This document shows, piece by piece, positions 8,471 through 17,425 of a stretch of DNA of 64,000 nt. The stretch's first letter is position 1, and each line of letters begins with the position of its first letter. The notes beneath the pieces are model-generated. The model saw nothing but the letters and a program-made list of their open reading frames with translations, was not told where the DNA came from and did not search any database. Origin of the DNA: Actinospica robiniae DSM 44927 (GTDB lineage Bacteria; Actinomycetota; Actinomycetes; Streptomycetales; Catenulisporaceae); contig NZ_KI632511.1 in NCBI RefSeq assembly GCF_000504285.1, positions 3,655,372-3,719,371 of the forward strand, written 5' to 3'. The translations under genes were made by a program, and so were the position numbers.

Positions 8471-9121
8471 TCAGGCGAGCAACGCGAGCATCGCGGGCAG
8501 GGCATGGTCTCGAATCGCCACGATGAGGTCATCCGCGACGTCATCAGTGGGGAACCCGGCCCACACCGACCACCAGTAGTCGTAGCCGTGGTGGCTGACT
8601 TCTCCGAGGCGTTCACTCCAGCCCACCCCGTACCCGCAATCCGGGTCCGGCCCATCCGCGGGCTCGGACACCGCGGGCTGCGTGGCCGACCACTCCGCAT
8701 GCGATATCACCGACAGGTTCGCCGTGAACGTCGCCAGGGTCCACGAATTCCCACGCGACTGCTGAAACGAGAGGGTGGCGTAGTGATCTGGCGACGGGAG
8801 CGTAAACGTCTTGCCCGATCCCGTGAACCCCAGCCGCTTCAACTCGGGCCTCACTCTCGACCGCATCATGGCCGTGTAGCCGTCCCGAGCCGATGGTCCG
8901 ATCTTGCTCGACGACGAGGAATCCATCCCCGTCTCCCCCGTGGCCTTGTCGACCCACACGGCGCTCGCCCAACCGGCGCTGCCCTCCCAGCCGACTATGG
9001 CCCGCCAGATCGGTCCGATGTCGGCGACCGCCTTGACGTGGAACGCACCGGCCGGCTGACGCATGTTCGTGTCCAGCCAGAGTTGCGCTGCCTCTCGAGC
9101 GGCCGATTCCGTGTCTATCAC
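8471..9121 (-). CDS. DUF4304-type protein
   Basis: A 216-residue cytosolic protein with no signal peptide or membrane segment. The middle part (RPELKRLGFTGSGKTF, then LSFQQSRGNSWTLATFTANLSVIS) matches the DUF4304 pattern, in which a GF..GKTF segment is followed by a Q-S and an FTxNxxI strand. The first 60 residues are an extra region that looks like an immunity or statistics-type alpha/beta fold but is not assigned. The GTG start overlaps the stop of the upstream gene by four bases (GTGA), so the two are co-translated. The function of DUF4304 is unknown. Confidence 0.65.
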   Translation of the reverse strand: MIDTESAAREAAQLWLDTNMRQPAGAFHVKAVADIGPIWRAIVGWEGSAGWASAVWVDKATGETGMDSSSSSKIGPSARDGYTAMMRSRVRPELKRLGFTGSGKTFTLPSPDHYATLSFQQSRGNSWTLATFTANLSVISHAEWSATQPAVSEPADGPDPDCGYGVGWSERLGEVSHHGYDYWWSVWAGFPTDDVADDLIVAIRDHALPAMLALLA

Positions 9122-9426
9122 GCTGACATTGTGCCCGCCGTCGGGGACGGCTCGGCGTCCAGTTCCCCGGCGACGCGGACGAGGCCGAAGTACGCCGTCG
9201 ACGCGGTCTCCCGGTAGAAGCCGAATCGTTCCCAGAACGCCCGCTCAGAAGTGATCATGAGTCGGGGCGTGGCCACAACACAATAGAGAACGTGGAGCTC
9301 CGCCGCGGACAGGACGACCTCGGGGAACCGGTAGGCGAGCGCGAGGGACTTACCCACCCTCTGCGGCTCGTCGACGGCCAGGCGGTAGCGGCCGTCCGGG
9401 AGGAGGTCGAGGCTCAGGACTCTCAT
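9118..9426 (-). CDS. Small conserved hypothetical protein
   Basis: About 102 residues, MRVLSLDLLPDGRYRLAV at the start, mixed alpha/beta, no signal or membrane segment. I chose the ATG at 9426 because the sequence from there looks like an ordinary N-terminus; an ATG at 9447 adds seven residues and has no better ribosome site. It ends in a GTGA overlap with the DUF4304 gene, so the pair forms a two-gene unit transcribed towards the end of the biosynthetic operon. I do not recognise a family with certainty. Confidence 0.55.
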   Translation of the reverse strand: MRVLSLDLLPDGRYRLAVDEPQRVGKSLALAYRFPEVVLSAAELHVLYCVVATPRLMITSERAFWERFGFYRETASTAYFGLVRVAGELDAEPSPTAGTMSA

Positions 9427-9569
9427 CGGATTACCGTATACCTGCATTCACGTCGAGCACCCAGACCACGAGCCGCGTTTCTCCGCGGCACTGGAACAAG
9501 GGCGTGATATACCTTTGCCGCGAGCGCCGCATCGAATCGTGCACGTCAGCCGAGATTCCGGGAAGAACC

Positions 9570-11270
9570 ATGGACGCAGCGCGGAATGAGTCGTTGCAGT
9601 TCTTCCTGGCGGAGATTCCCGAGCAGTCCCCGTTCCACATCGTGGCGCTCGACACCCATCTGCGGATCCTCTGGGTCAACGCCGCGATGGCGCGCACCGC
9701 CGACCGCCCCTCGGAAAAGTGGGTGGGCCGACGACTCGCCCAGATGCTGCCGGGCCTGGACTCCGACGCGGTCGAGGCCATGCTCCGGCACATTCTCGCA
9801 TCCGGGGAACGCGTGGTGGAGGTCGAGCAGCGGGGTCCCTGCTTTCGAGATTCACGGACGCACCGGGTGTGGAGCTGCAGCGGTTTCCGGCTCGAGGAGG
9901 GCGAGGACGTCGTCGGCGTGGCGCTGATCGCCAGCGACGTGACGCAGCGCAGCCATGACCGGCAACGGCTCGCCCTGTTGAACGAGGCGAGCGAGAAGAT
10001 CGGCTCCACCCTCGACATCACCCGCACCGCGCAGGAGACCCTCGACGTCCTGATCCCGCACATCGGCGACGCGGCAAATATCAGCCTATTGTCCTACGTG
10101 CTGGACGGCGGTCCGCAGCCGCAGTTCGAGAAGGGTGACGACCTGCGCATGGAGATCGTCGCGACCCGCTGGCCGACGGTCCGGGAGCTGCCCGAGGCGT
10201 TCTTACGAGGGTCGGTCGCGTACCTGGACTCTGCGAGCCTGTACTACCAGCGGCTGTCCCAGGACAAGCCCATCTTCGTGGCGGAACTCTCCGAGACCAC
10301 CGAGGAGTTCCGCGAGATGACCGGCAGCCCGTTCTTCGCACGGCGCCTGAACGCCGCGAAAGAGGCAGGCGCCCACTCCGCCATGATCCTGCCGATCACC
10401 GCTCGCGGCGCGGTCCTGGGCATCATCGCCATCTTCCGCACACGGCATCCCGGCTTCTCGGCTCAGGAACTCTCGCTCGCGCGCGACGTTCTCGTCCGCT
10501 CGGCGATCTGCCTGGACAACGCGCGCGCCTACACCCGGGAACGCTCCACCGCGCTCGCGCTGCAACGCAGCATGCTGCCCCAGAACATCGCGCGGACACC
10601 CGGTGTCGACCTCGTCTACCACTACGAGCCGGCCAACACGGCCGCCGAGATCGGCGGCGACTGGTTCGACGTCGCGCATCAGCCCGACGGCCGGATGGCG
10701 TTGATCATCGGAGACGTCACCGGGCACGACATCCGAGCGGCCTCCCTGATGGGACAGCTGCGTACGGTCACGCGCACGCTCGCCACCCTGGATCTCTCGC
10801 CGACGGAGGTCCTCACCCGGCTCGACGCCATCGTGGCCGAGATGGCCGGTGAGGCGGGCGCGACCTGCAACTACGTGGTACTCGACCCCGAAAGCGGACG
10901 CTGCGTCATCGCGCGGGCGGGCCATCCGCCACCCGCGCTCGTGCGGCCGGATGGAATCGTCGAGTTCCCCGACCTGCCGGCCGGACTGCCGCTCGGCGTC
11001 GGCGGCGCCGCGTTCGAGTCCTCCGAACTGCTCCTCGAACCGGGAAGCATCCTCGTGCTCTACACCGACGGCCTGATCGAGTCCCGCGAGGCCTCGATCG
11101 ACGTCGGGATGGACAGACTCGCCCACGCGCTCTCCGCCGGAGTCGTGGAGTCGTTCGGATTCCAGTTCATCTCGGACCTCATCACCCGCCTCGTCCCCGA
11201 TCCCGCGGACGACATCGCCGTCCTGCTGGCCCGCATCGCCGACGACGACTCCACGTCGGCAGCCATGTGA
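9570..11270 (+). CDS. PAS-GAF-SpoIIE (PP2C-type) serine phosphatase
   Basis: 566 residues from the ATG at 9570, which follows a GGGAAG ribosome site; an upstream GTG at 9504 adds 22 unlikely residues. Domains in order: PAS-like (about 10-130, FHIVALDTHLRILWVNAAM), a short linker with coiled-coil character, GAF (about 150-330), and a SpoIIE/PP2C domain (about 345-560). The phosphatase part shows EIGGDWFDV and GDVTGHD, which hold the metal-binding aspartates, then LVLYTDGLIE and DDIAVLLAR. Actinomycetes use such proteins to dephosphorylate anti-anti-sigma factors in response to small-molecule or light/redox cues. No anti-sigma partner lies beside it. The gene is monocistronic. Confidence 0.92.
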   Translation: MDAARNESLQFFLAEIPEQSPFHIVALDTHLRILWVNAAMARTADRPSEKWVGRRLAQMLPGLDSDAVEAMLRHILASGERVVEVEQRGPCFRDSRTHRVWSCSGFRLEEGEDVVGVALIASDVTQRSHDRQRLALLNEASEKIGSTLDITRTAQETLDVLIPHIGDAANISLLSYVLDGGPQPQFEKGDDLRMEIVATRWPTVRELPEAFLRGSVAYLDSASLYYQRLSQDKPIFVAELSETTEEFREMTGSPFFARRLNAAKEAGAHSAMILPITARGAVLGIIAIFRTRHPGFSAQELSLARDVLVRSAICLDNARAYTRERSTALALQRSMLPQNIARTPGVDLVYHYEPANTAAEIGGDWFDVAHQPDGRMALIIGDVTGHDIRAASLMGQLRTVTRTLATLDLSPTEVLTRLDAIVAEMAGEAGATCNYVVLDPESGRCVIARAGHPPPALVRPDGIVEFPDLPAGLPLGVGGAAFESSELLLEPGSILVLYTDGLIESREASIDVGMDRLAHALSAGVVESFGFQFISDLITRLVPDPADDIAVLLARIADDDSTSAAM

Positions 11271-11413
11271 CGCGACGTCAGCCGGGTCGGGTCATGGGGC
11301 GGTTCGCCCTGTGCATACGCTGATCACAACGGTGATACGATGGCGCGCCACTCCCCCGACTCAGTGTCCCGGCAATGGCAGAACACTGCTTCGGGTCCGG
11401 GAGGGGACTGTTC

Positions 11414-12376
11414 ATGGTGGCATCTCGAGGTCTACGCGGCGCGGCCGCACTCAGTCTGCTGCTGGCACTCGGCACGGCATCACCGGCGCTAGCGGCGGTA
11501 CCGATGGCGGACGCGACTACGTGCGCGACATTGCCAGGGCCTTCGTCGACCGTCTACACGGCGACGGACAGCCCTGCGACGGTCACCACCAGCGGCGGAA
11601 GCACCGTCCTGTCGATCACCTTCACCGCGGACACGGACTTCGACTACCTTGGACCGGAGTTCGCGCTCGACACACGCAACGACGGCATCAAGCCGACCTA
11701 CACCCCGCCGAGCTATCAGTACAGTGTCAACGGCGGCAGCTGGCAAAGCGTGAGCACCACCTACGATTCCTCCGGAACGGTCGGCGGCGACAGCTGGGCG
11801 GCAGTTCTGCCGGAGTGGCAGAACGTTTCGAGCGGCAGCGTGGTCAATCTCAAGGTGCGCGTCACCTTCAGCCGCGACATGCCCACCGGAACCTACAAGA
11901 ACTGGTTCGGGATCCAGGAGAACGAGATCTGCAGTGCGGAGAACCTCCCGCTCATAGGCAAGTCCCTGTCCCCCCTCACGTATTCACCCGTCGCCGCGCA
12001 GGTGACCCCCACCGCGCAGCCGACGACCGCCAAGCCCAAATCCGCCGGCTCCGCCGCGAGCACAGTGAACTCGCCGAGCGCCGCGAGCTCGACGGGCGCC
12101 TCGTCCAGCGCCTCCCCCGTCGTCTCGGCAACGGCGTCGGCGGCGGCAACTGTGTCAGCAACGGCGTCGGCGTCAGCCACCGGCACCGAGGCCGCCGCGG
12201 CTGTGACGCCTCCTCCCACTCCGTCTGTGGCCGTACTGAGCGACGTACAGCCCGCGGCTTCATCCAGTTCCAGCTCGTCGGCCTGGCTCGTCGTCCTGGG
12301 TGCGCTGGTACTCCTCGGCGCGGCAGGCGGCGGGACATTCGTGCTGCGGCGGCGGGCCAAGCATACGGAGAGCTGA
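11414..12376 (+). CDS. Secreted, C-terminally membrane-anchored protein
   Basis: The ATG at 11414 follows a GGGAGGGG ribosome site. The 320-residue product has a Sec signal peptide (cleavage near TASPALAA), a beta-rich globular domain of about 170 residues ending near a Cys-containing NEICSAENLP segment, a long Ala/Ser/Thr-rich stalk (about residues 185-280), one transmembrane helix (WLVVLGALVLLGAAGGGTFV) and a short basic RRR tail. This is the layout of cell-surface proteins held by a C-terminal helix instead of an LPxTG sortase signal. Two other proteins in this window have the same layout (55289 and 61818). The function is unknown; a wall-spanning adhesin or sensor is possible. Confidence 0.8.
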   Translation: MVASRGLRGAAALSLLLALGTASPALAAVPMADATTCATLPGPSSTVYTATDSPATVTTSGGSTVLSITFTADTDFDYLGPEFALDTRNDGIKPTYTPPSYQYSVNGGSWQSVSTTYDSSGTVGGDSWAAVLPEWQNVSSGSVVNLKVRVTFSRDMPTGTYKNWFGIQENEICSAENLPLIGKSLSPLTYSPVAAQVTPTAQPTTAKPKSAGSAASTVNSPSAASSTGASSSASPVVSATASAAATVSATASASATGTEAAAAVTPPPTPSVAVLSDVQPAASSSSSSSAWLVVLGALVLLGAAGGGTFVLRRRAKHTES

Positions 12377-12465
12377 CCCCGCCCAGACCCTCGGCAAGCC
12401 ATGGCGTATCCACTCCGGCCCGGCGCGGAATGTGACACCGCGCCGGGCAATTAGCATCAAGCCGT

Positions 12466-13641
12466 TTACGCGGGCAGCGCCCAGCGGCCGGTTTTCGGGC
12501 CTGTTAATGCATCGGATGCTGCCCGAACGGCCGGAAGGTCTCCCAGGAAGTCGGTGGAGTCGGCCCACTGGTCCGCCCCGCCGATGGGCTGGCGGGCCCG
12601 CAGTTCCGGGTCCTTGATGGAGTCCCACAGCGCCAGCGCGAACCGTTCGGCGTGGAGAACCTGGAACGGACGCCCGTAGTAGAGCCGCCGGGTCGGGTCG
12701 ATCGGCTCGGCCGTGAGCCCCAGCGCGTTCTGACGCCGGGCCAGTTCCTCGTAAGCTTCGCAGAGCATCGCCTCCCGCTCCGCGTATCGGTCGGCCGCGA
12801 GCACGCCCTCCAGCAACGCGCTCAACTCCGCCGATCCCGGCACGTCCCGGCGAAACGCCGAACCCAGCCACTTCGAGTACGGCGCGTACCGGCGCTCCTG
12901 CAGCAGCGCCAGCCGCATCAATTCCCGCACCTGGCGGGCCGCGACCAGCCGGGATCCCAAGCCGTCCCCCACCTCGGCAGTCCGGCCGACGAACGCCTCC
13001 TCCTGCGCCAGCTTGACCCACTGTCCGGCCAGCAGGAATCGCCAGACATCCTCCGGATACCAGCCCAGCTGCTTTCGGACCGGGCCGAGCACGCCGAGCC
13101 CATCGTGGAACACCGCCCCAGCCGTCACTTCGGCTAAGCGCTGCTGCGGCACCGCCAGCCACTCGCCCACAGTGAGCGGCCCCGCCACCGGGTCGACTCC
13201 CAGCCGCGACCGGAGCCAGGCGGCCGGCTCGGCCACCCACACGTGGTGATTCTTCGGACCGTCCGTCAGCTCCAGATGTTCCACCGGGTCGTTCGGATCG
13301 TCCTTGCGCTGGTAGTGCACCGGCCAGCCGCGGACAGACGCAGGAAGCTGCTCAGCCAGCACTCGGCGGACCTCAGGCTCCGCCGCAGCGTCCTGCGGGC
13401 GCACGAAGACCTGGACGCTCGGGCCCCAGTCGTGGTCGGTGGAGCGGATCGTGTCGAAGCCCAGTACCTCCGAGCCGTGACCGATCCGGGCGGCCGAGTG
13501 CGCCAGGCCTGGGAAATGCTTGTCCAGAATCGGCCGTACTGCGTCCTCGTACAGGGCCTGGCACAGCTCCAGACCGGGCAGGAACTCGCGATCAGCAGTC
13601 ACAGGTGCCCACCCTGCATGCAGCCGGCCCGCCACGTCCAT
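12466..13641 (-). CDS. DUF4037 protein
   Basis: 391 residues from an ATG at 13641 with GAGAAATGGG just upstream. Motifs include IGHGSEVLGFDTIRSTDHDWGP, a nucleotidyltransferase-like G-S-x-x-x-G-x-D-x-x-x-S-x-D-x-D pattern near residue 60, then a long all-helical C-terminal region. This is the arrangement of DUF4037 proteins (a putative nucleotidyltransferase-fold N-terminus plus helical domain), common as single genes in Streptomyces-like genomes. It is divergent from the next gene with only 36 bp between starts, so both promoters share a very small region. The biochemical activity of the family has not been shown as far as I know. Confidence 0.75.
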   Translation of the reverse strand: MDVAGRLHAGWAPVTADREFLPGLELCQALYEDAVRPILDKHFPGLAHSAARIGHGSEVLGFDTIRSTDHDWGPSVQVFVRPQDAAAEPEVRRVLAEQLPASVRGWPVHYQRKDDPNDPVEHLELTDGPKNHHVWVAEPAAWLRSRLGVDPVAGPLTVGEWLAVPQQRLAEVTAGAVFHDGLGVLGPVRKQLGWYPEDVWRFLLAGQWVKLAQEEAFVGRTAEVGDGLGSRLVAARQVRELMRLALLQERRYAPYSKWLGSAFRRDVPGSAELSALLEGVLAADRYAEREAMLCEAYEELARRQNALGLTAEPIDPTRRLYYGRPFQVLHAERFALALWDSIKDPELRARQPIGGADQWADSTDFLGDLPAVRAASDALTGPKTGRWALPA

Positions 13642-13677
13642 CCCATTTCTCAAGGGCGAGCGGCCGGAGCACCACGC

Positions 13678-14151
13678 ATGCGCAGTGATAATCGACGGGT
13701 GACTGGGAACGAGATCCGATTCGACTACCGGCGGCACGGCTATCGCGACGTGTACGAAATCATGCCGCACATCGACGGGGCGCCCCTCAACGAGCTGATC
13801 GACAGGTTCGAGACGGACGCGGGGATGCAGCCGGCCGGCGACGCATACGGCGGCCTCATCCCACTGTTCTTCCGGATCGGCCCGCTGGACGAGCACTTTC
13901 GCGGACGCTCCACCGATGCGGTATGGCCGAAGACGCCCGTGCTCGGCTGTGAGTGCGGCGAGGTGGGATGCTGGCCCCTCATGACCCAGATCACCGTGGC
14001 AGCCGACCGTGTGACCTGGGACTGCATCGAACAGCCTCACCGCAAGACGCGCGACTACACGGGCTTCGGCCCGTTCCGGTTCGACCGCCGCCAACACGAT
14101 GACGCGTTGCGGGCGCTGACCGAGGCAGCAGACCTCTGCGAAGCGGACTGA
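13678..14151 (+). CDS. Conserved hypothetical protein
   Basis: 157 residues from an ATG preceded by GGAG at good spacing; a GTG at 13699 (21 bases later) gives a 150-residue product and cannot be excluded. The sequence reads FDYRRHGYRDVYEIMPHIDGAPLNELIDRFE and carries a CECGEVGCWPL segment with three Cys that could bind a metal. It is a soluble, one-domain protein with no signal. It is divergent from the DUF4037 gene. I have seen this type as a lone hypothetical in actinomycetes, but no function can be given. Confidence 0.65.
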   Translation: MRSDNRRVTGNEIRFDYRRHGYRDVYEIMPHIDGAPLNELIDRFETDAGMQPAGDAYGGLIPLFFRIGPLDEHFRGRSTDAVWPKTPVLGCECGEVGCWPLMTQITVAADRVTWDCIEQPHRKTRDYTGFGPFRFDRRQHDDALRALTEAADLCEAD

Positions 14152-14188
14152 CTGACGGCCCGCACCGCCACTGGCTACGATCGGGGAC

Positions 14189-14596
14189 ATGACCGCACCG
14201 CACACAGGCACCGTGGTCAAGATCACGATCGACGACAACCGGGATGCCTTCGTCGTCGGACTGTTCGAACAAGAGGACGGCAGCGGATCGTACCTCTTGC
14301 TCATGTGTGCTGCGGCCGACCCCTCCGACCAGGACCGCGCCACCGGGCTGGACACCTACTGCCTCGTCGACCAGGACGAATCCGTCCACTACGGCGGTAT
14401 CGTCTCGGCCGAGTTGTCTGGAGCGGTTCTGACTCTGGGCTTCGACGATGCCCTTGCGGAAGAGCTCGAATTCATCGATCCGAGCACGCTTGTGCTGGAC
14501 GTGCCCGGTTCCGACGCAGCGAGACTCGCGGCCGGGCTACGACGGGTATTCATGTACGGGGACCCTGCGCACCGGCCGCTGCTGACAGGGATCTGA
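14189..14596 (+). CDS. Imm10-like immunity protein
   Basis: 135 residues. The strings FVVGLFEQEDGSGSYLLL, DQDRATGLDTYCLVDQDES and HYGGI follow the Imm10 pattern (VGLaed-DGsGryLlLqr, then GxDTYC-v-D and YGG). Imm10 members are predicted immunity proteins of polymorphic toxin loci, but many copies stand alone in actinomycete genomes. No toxin gene was found within several kb, so this is an orphan copy or has been recruited to another job. The gene starts 37 bp after the preceding stop and may be co-transcribed with it. Confidence 0.7.
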   Translation: MTAPHTGTVVKITIDDNRDAFVVGLFEQEDGSGSYLLLMCAAADPSDQDRATGLDTYCLVDQDESVHYGGIVSAELSGAVLTLGFDDALAEELEFIDPSTLVLDVPGSDAARLAAGLRRVFMYGDPAHRPLLTGI

Positions 14597-14902
14597 GTCG
14601 GCTGCCTGGATGCCGAAGTCAGCTCCAGCTCGCCGTTGCACGCCTCGCCGACAAAAGCGCTCGACTCCCCGAGCGTGCGGGGGAATGACGTCCGTCGTTG
14701 GCGAGATCGATACGAAGGATCAGGCGGGTCGGGAGGATGACGCGGACTCCCTGCTCGGCAGCGAGCTCCGCCAGATGCCGGAGGACATCTCGCCGCTCGA
14801 GCTCCGGCCCAATCGCCTCAGCCGGATGTTCGTCCGGTAGAGCGAGCTCATCCCGGCACGTCCGCAGGAGATCGCGTCGGGTTGCGGGGCGCGGTGACAC
14901 GA
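14597..14902. other. Region without a confident gene
   Basis: Several short open frames exist on both strands (for example 14619-14900 on -), but none has a clear ribosome site, domain or codon pattern that stands out. I see no terminator hairpin or repeat. It may hold the decayed remains of a gene. Confidence 0.4.
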
Positions 14903-15118
14903 TCAGCTCGCGTCCTCCTCGCCGTCGTCCGACAGGGTATTGAGTGCTACCGCCATCGTGTTCAGTGCGACGGCGATGGTGGCGTGCGCGATGGACAACT
15001 GCGTGTGCTCGTACATGGCAGTCGTTCCGTGCCCGGCCGCGTGCGCTTTCGTCAGCTGGTCGTTGGCTTCGTCGATGTGGTCTTTCGAGGTCATCCCATG
15101 CGGCTCGCCGACAGTCAT
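14903..15118 (-). CDS. Small alpha-helical protein of unknown function
   Basis: 71 residues, starting at an ATG with GGAAGGGG 8 bases upstream. The sequence is almost entirely helical, acidic at the C-terminus (SDDGEEDAS) and contains a duplicated IAVALNT/MAVALNT segment, which suggests an amphipathic helix pair. It is transcribed away from the next gene. The family is not recognised. Confidence 0.55.
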   Translation of the reverse strand: MTVGEPHGMTSKDHIDEANDQLTKAHAAGHGTTAMYEHTQLSIAHATIAVALNTMAVALNTLSDDGEEDAS

Positions 15119-15274
15119 CGTCGTGACCCCTTCCCTGCGGTCCCTGTTCGTTGGATCAACAGAGGCAAAGTGACCGTCTTCGCCGTTCGCATGCCCCTTG
15201 AAGCCGATTCGTATGACAGGGCCGGCCGGACGGTGTCGATCACGCGCGTCGTGCGTCAAGATGGTCGAGTGGGG

Positions 15275-16231
15275 ATGACGCAGGAGACGCGCAGGACACT
15301 GAGGGCCGCTGCCGGGCAGGCCGTGTGGAGCAGCGGCCCTGTACGCGGGCGCTCTGCCGCTGCCACGGCTGGGATGCTGCGCGAGCTGGGGTCGCAACTG
15401 GAGGCCCGTCTCGCGGAGGTGCCCCGCGACTTCTGGGCGCACCGAGCGCTGGCCGAACTCGCGGCGCACTGCCGCAGAGCCTCGGCGGACTGGGAGCAGG
15501 ATATTGCGCAGCTGAGCGCGCTCGATCGGTTGCGCGACGCCGCCGTCATCTCGCTGGCCCCGCCGCCTGGCGAGAGCGACCCGGCACCGTCTCGGCCGGC
15601 CACAACGCGCGACCGCATCCAGCAGCGCAGTGGTTCGGGCGGGCTCGTCACTCGCGTACCGGCCCGGTGGCGTACCGGCCGGGCCGCGGTGCTCGCGGTG
15701 GCCGGCTGCCTGATCGTGGTCGTCCTCGCCGTCGTCGATTTCATCGCTCCGCACAGCTCCCACCCGTCCAAGTCCCCCGCTCCAGCCGGGTTGGCCAGCG
15801 CGCCGGTAGCGTCAGCGAGCGTCCCAGCTGGGTCGGGCACCGGCGGATCGGACACAGGCGGGTCGAGCACTGGCGGATCATCGGACTCCTCATCCGCTCC
15901 CGTGCCGACGTCCGCGCCTTCTTCGGCGTCGATTCGGACGGCTGCGGTGACCGGATTGCAGGTGACCGTCACCCCTGCCAGCGACTACCCCGAGGTCCAG
16001 GTCTACGGCACCGTCACCGCCTCCGGCACCGGGCAGATCACGGTGACCGTAACGCTCGCCGGTCCGGGCGCGGCGACGCAGAGCACGAGCGAGACCGAAT
16101 CGGGCCGGGATTCGTACGCGATCTCCCATACTCTCTACCTGAACCCGTGGTGCGGCCACGGCCCAGTCACCGTGACCGTAACGGCGGGCGCAGACTCGAA
16201 GTCGACGACGGTCCCGGTCTCCGGCTGCTGA
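15275..16231 (+). CDS. Single-pass membrane protein with extracellular beta domain
   Basis: 318 residues from an ATG with GAGTGGGG upstream. The first 90 residues form a helical cytosolic region (LRELGSQLEARLAEVPRDFWAHRALAEL), followed by one transmembrane helix at about 137-157, a Ser/Gly-rich linker, and an extracellular beta-sandwich-like domain with two Cys near the C-terminus (PWCGHG and the terminal VSGC), probably a disulfide. The layout, cytosolic helical part plus anchor plus outer Ig-like part, is that of a signalling or cell-surface protein. No catalytic motif is visible. Confidence 0.65.
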   Translation: MTQETRRTLRAAAGQAVWSSGPVRGRSAAATAGMLRELGSQLEARLAEVPRDFWAHRALAELAAHCRRASADWEQDIAQLSALDRLRDAAVISLAPPPGESDPAPSRPATTRDRIQQRSGSGGLVTRVPARWRTGRAAVLAVAGCLIVVVLAVVDFIAPHSSHPSKSPAPAGLASAPVASASVPAGSGTGGSDTGGSSTGGSSDSSSAPVPTSAPSSASIRTAAVTGLQVTVTPASDYPEVQVYGTVTASGTGQITVTVTLAGPGAATQSTSETESGRDSYAISHTLYLNPWCGHGPVTVTVTAGADSKSTTVPVSGC

Positions 16232-16295
16232 GAAGGCAAGGAAACGCTCGAAGACGTGTTGAGCGGGCCTCGAAGAGTTCGGCGAGAATGGCCCG

Positions 16296-17093
16296 GTGAT
16301 TGCCACATCGTCTGAGGGCCCGATCGTCTTCCCACAGGTCGTCACCGAGATCGCGGCGGGGCGTCCGATCCGGCTCGTCTGGAAGAACGATGTCGGCGGC
16401 TTGACCTTCCAGGTCGGTGAGGGCCCGGGGCGGCAGTTCGTGAAGTGGACACCGCTCGGCAGCGGGATCGACCTGTCCGCGGAGGTAGCGCGGTTGCGTT
16501 GGGCTGCGGCGTTCACCGCGGTGCCGCACGTTTTCGACGAGGGCACCGAAGATGCGGGCTCGTGGTTCGCCACGGCCGGCCTTCACGGACGCATGGCGGT
16601 GGACGAGCACTGGAAGCGCGACCCTGATACCGCTGTGCGCGCGATCGGCGCCGGATTGCGGGCGATGCACGACGCACTGCCCGTCGACTCCTGCCCGTTC
16701 GACTGGTCGGCCGAAGCGCGGCTGGAGGCGGTGCAGGCGCGGGCGGCGGCTGGCCAGATCGACCCGGCGGACTGGCACGCGGACCTTCAGTACGTCGGCA
16801 CTCCCGAGCGTGCGCTCGAGGTACTAGCCGATACCCCGTCGGTCGACCAGCTTGTGGTCTGCCATGGTGATGCCTGCGCCCCCAACACTCTGATCGGTGA
16901 CGACGGGATGTGCAGCGGCCACGTCGACCTCGGCGCACTCGGGCTCGCCGACCGGTGGGCCGACCTGGCCATCGCCACGTGGAGCACGCAGTGGAACTAC
17001 GGTCCCGGCTGGGAACAGACGCTGCTCGACGCCTACGGGGTCAAGGCGGACCCGGCGCGGACTGCGTACTACCGGCTCCTGTATGGCATTTAA
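16296..17093 (+). CDS. Aminoglycoside 3'-phosphotransferase-like kinase
   Basis: 265 residues, the usual length of APH(3') enzymes. The catalytic loop is VCHGDACAPNTLI, with Asp192 as the base and Asn197 as metal ligand. The DFG-equivalent is GHVDLGALGLADRWADLA (Asp211), and the C-terminal part ends in the YYRLLYGI stretch typical of APH(3'). The N-terminal lobe has VWKNDVGGLTFQV and FVKWTPLG (Lys). The family uses ATP to phosphorylate the 3'-OH of aminoglycosides and gives resistance; antibiotic producers and their neighbours often carry chromosomal copies. Start is GTG. It ends about 10 bp before the left end of a large inverted-repeat element. Substrate is not predictable. Confidence 0.9.
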   Translation: MIATSSEGPIVFPQVVTEIAAGRPIRLVWKNDVGGLTFQVGEGPGRQFVKWTPLGSGIDLSAEVARLRWAAAFTAVPHVFDEGTEDAGSWFATAGLHGRMAVDEHWKRDPDTAVRAIGAGLRAMHDALPVDSCPFDWSAEARLEAVQARAAAGQIDPADWHADLQYVGTPERALEVLADTPSVDQLVVCHGDACAPNTLIGDDGMCSGHVDLGALGLADRWADLAIATWSTQWNYGPGWEQTLLDAYGVKADPARTAYYRLLYGI

Positions 17094-17102
17094 CGCGAGT
17101 TG

Positions 17103-17425
17103 ATGGCTGGGGTTTCAAGATCTCGCCTCCGGCGCGGGCCCTTCACTCGGAGAAAGTGCCGGAGTCTGTGGGGTGCTGGCGTTAACGGGGCGGGCTGCGG
17201 TTCGGCGTGGTCGGGTGCCGGGGGCGTGCTCTCTCCTCGGTCGGTCCCCGGAGGCAATCAGGAACCTGCCGGGAGCTCAAGCGGCGGTGGTTTGCGCTGA
17301 TGCTCGATCTTGCATCGCGCCGCTTGACCTCCCGGCAGAACCCTGATCGGGCTTCGCCTGCCCGACCGAGGAGAGAGCACACCCCCTGAGGTCCGGTGCG
17401 AGCTGCGCTCAGGCCGAGTCCCATC
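17103..17425 (+). repeat. Left arm of a ~320-bp imperfect inverted repeat
   Basis: Reverse-complementing this stretch gives a sequence closely matching 18120-18440 (shared words include gatcttgaaacccc, actttctccgag/actctctccgag, gaagggcccg and ccgaac). The arm begins about 10 bp after the stop of the APH gene. It holds the 17226-17380 hairpin. No protein family is recognised in it; the open frames on both strands are by-products of the symmetry. Confidence 0.8.
17226..17380. repeat. 155-bp long hairpin nested in the left arm
   Basis: The outer 19 bases (GTGCTCTCTCCTCGGTCGG) are perfectly complementary to the last 19 bases. An inner stem pairs tcaggaacctgccgggag with its near-complement around 17330. 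Between outer and inner stems each side has its own small hairpin (GGTCCCC…GGAACC-like on the left, GGGC…GCCC-like on the right). The right half is the complement of the sequence that forms the left half of the second hairpin at 18161. Confidence 0.8.
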
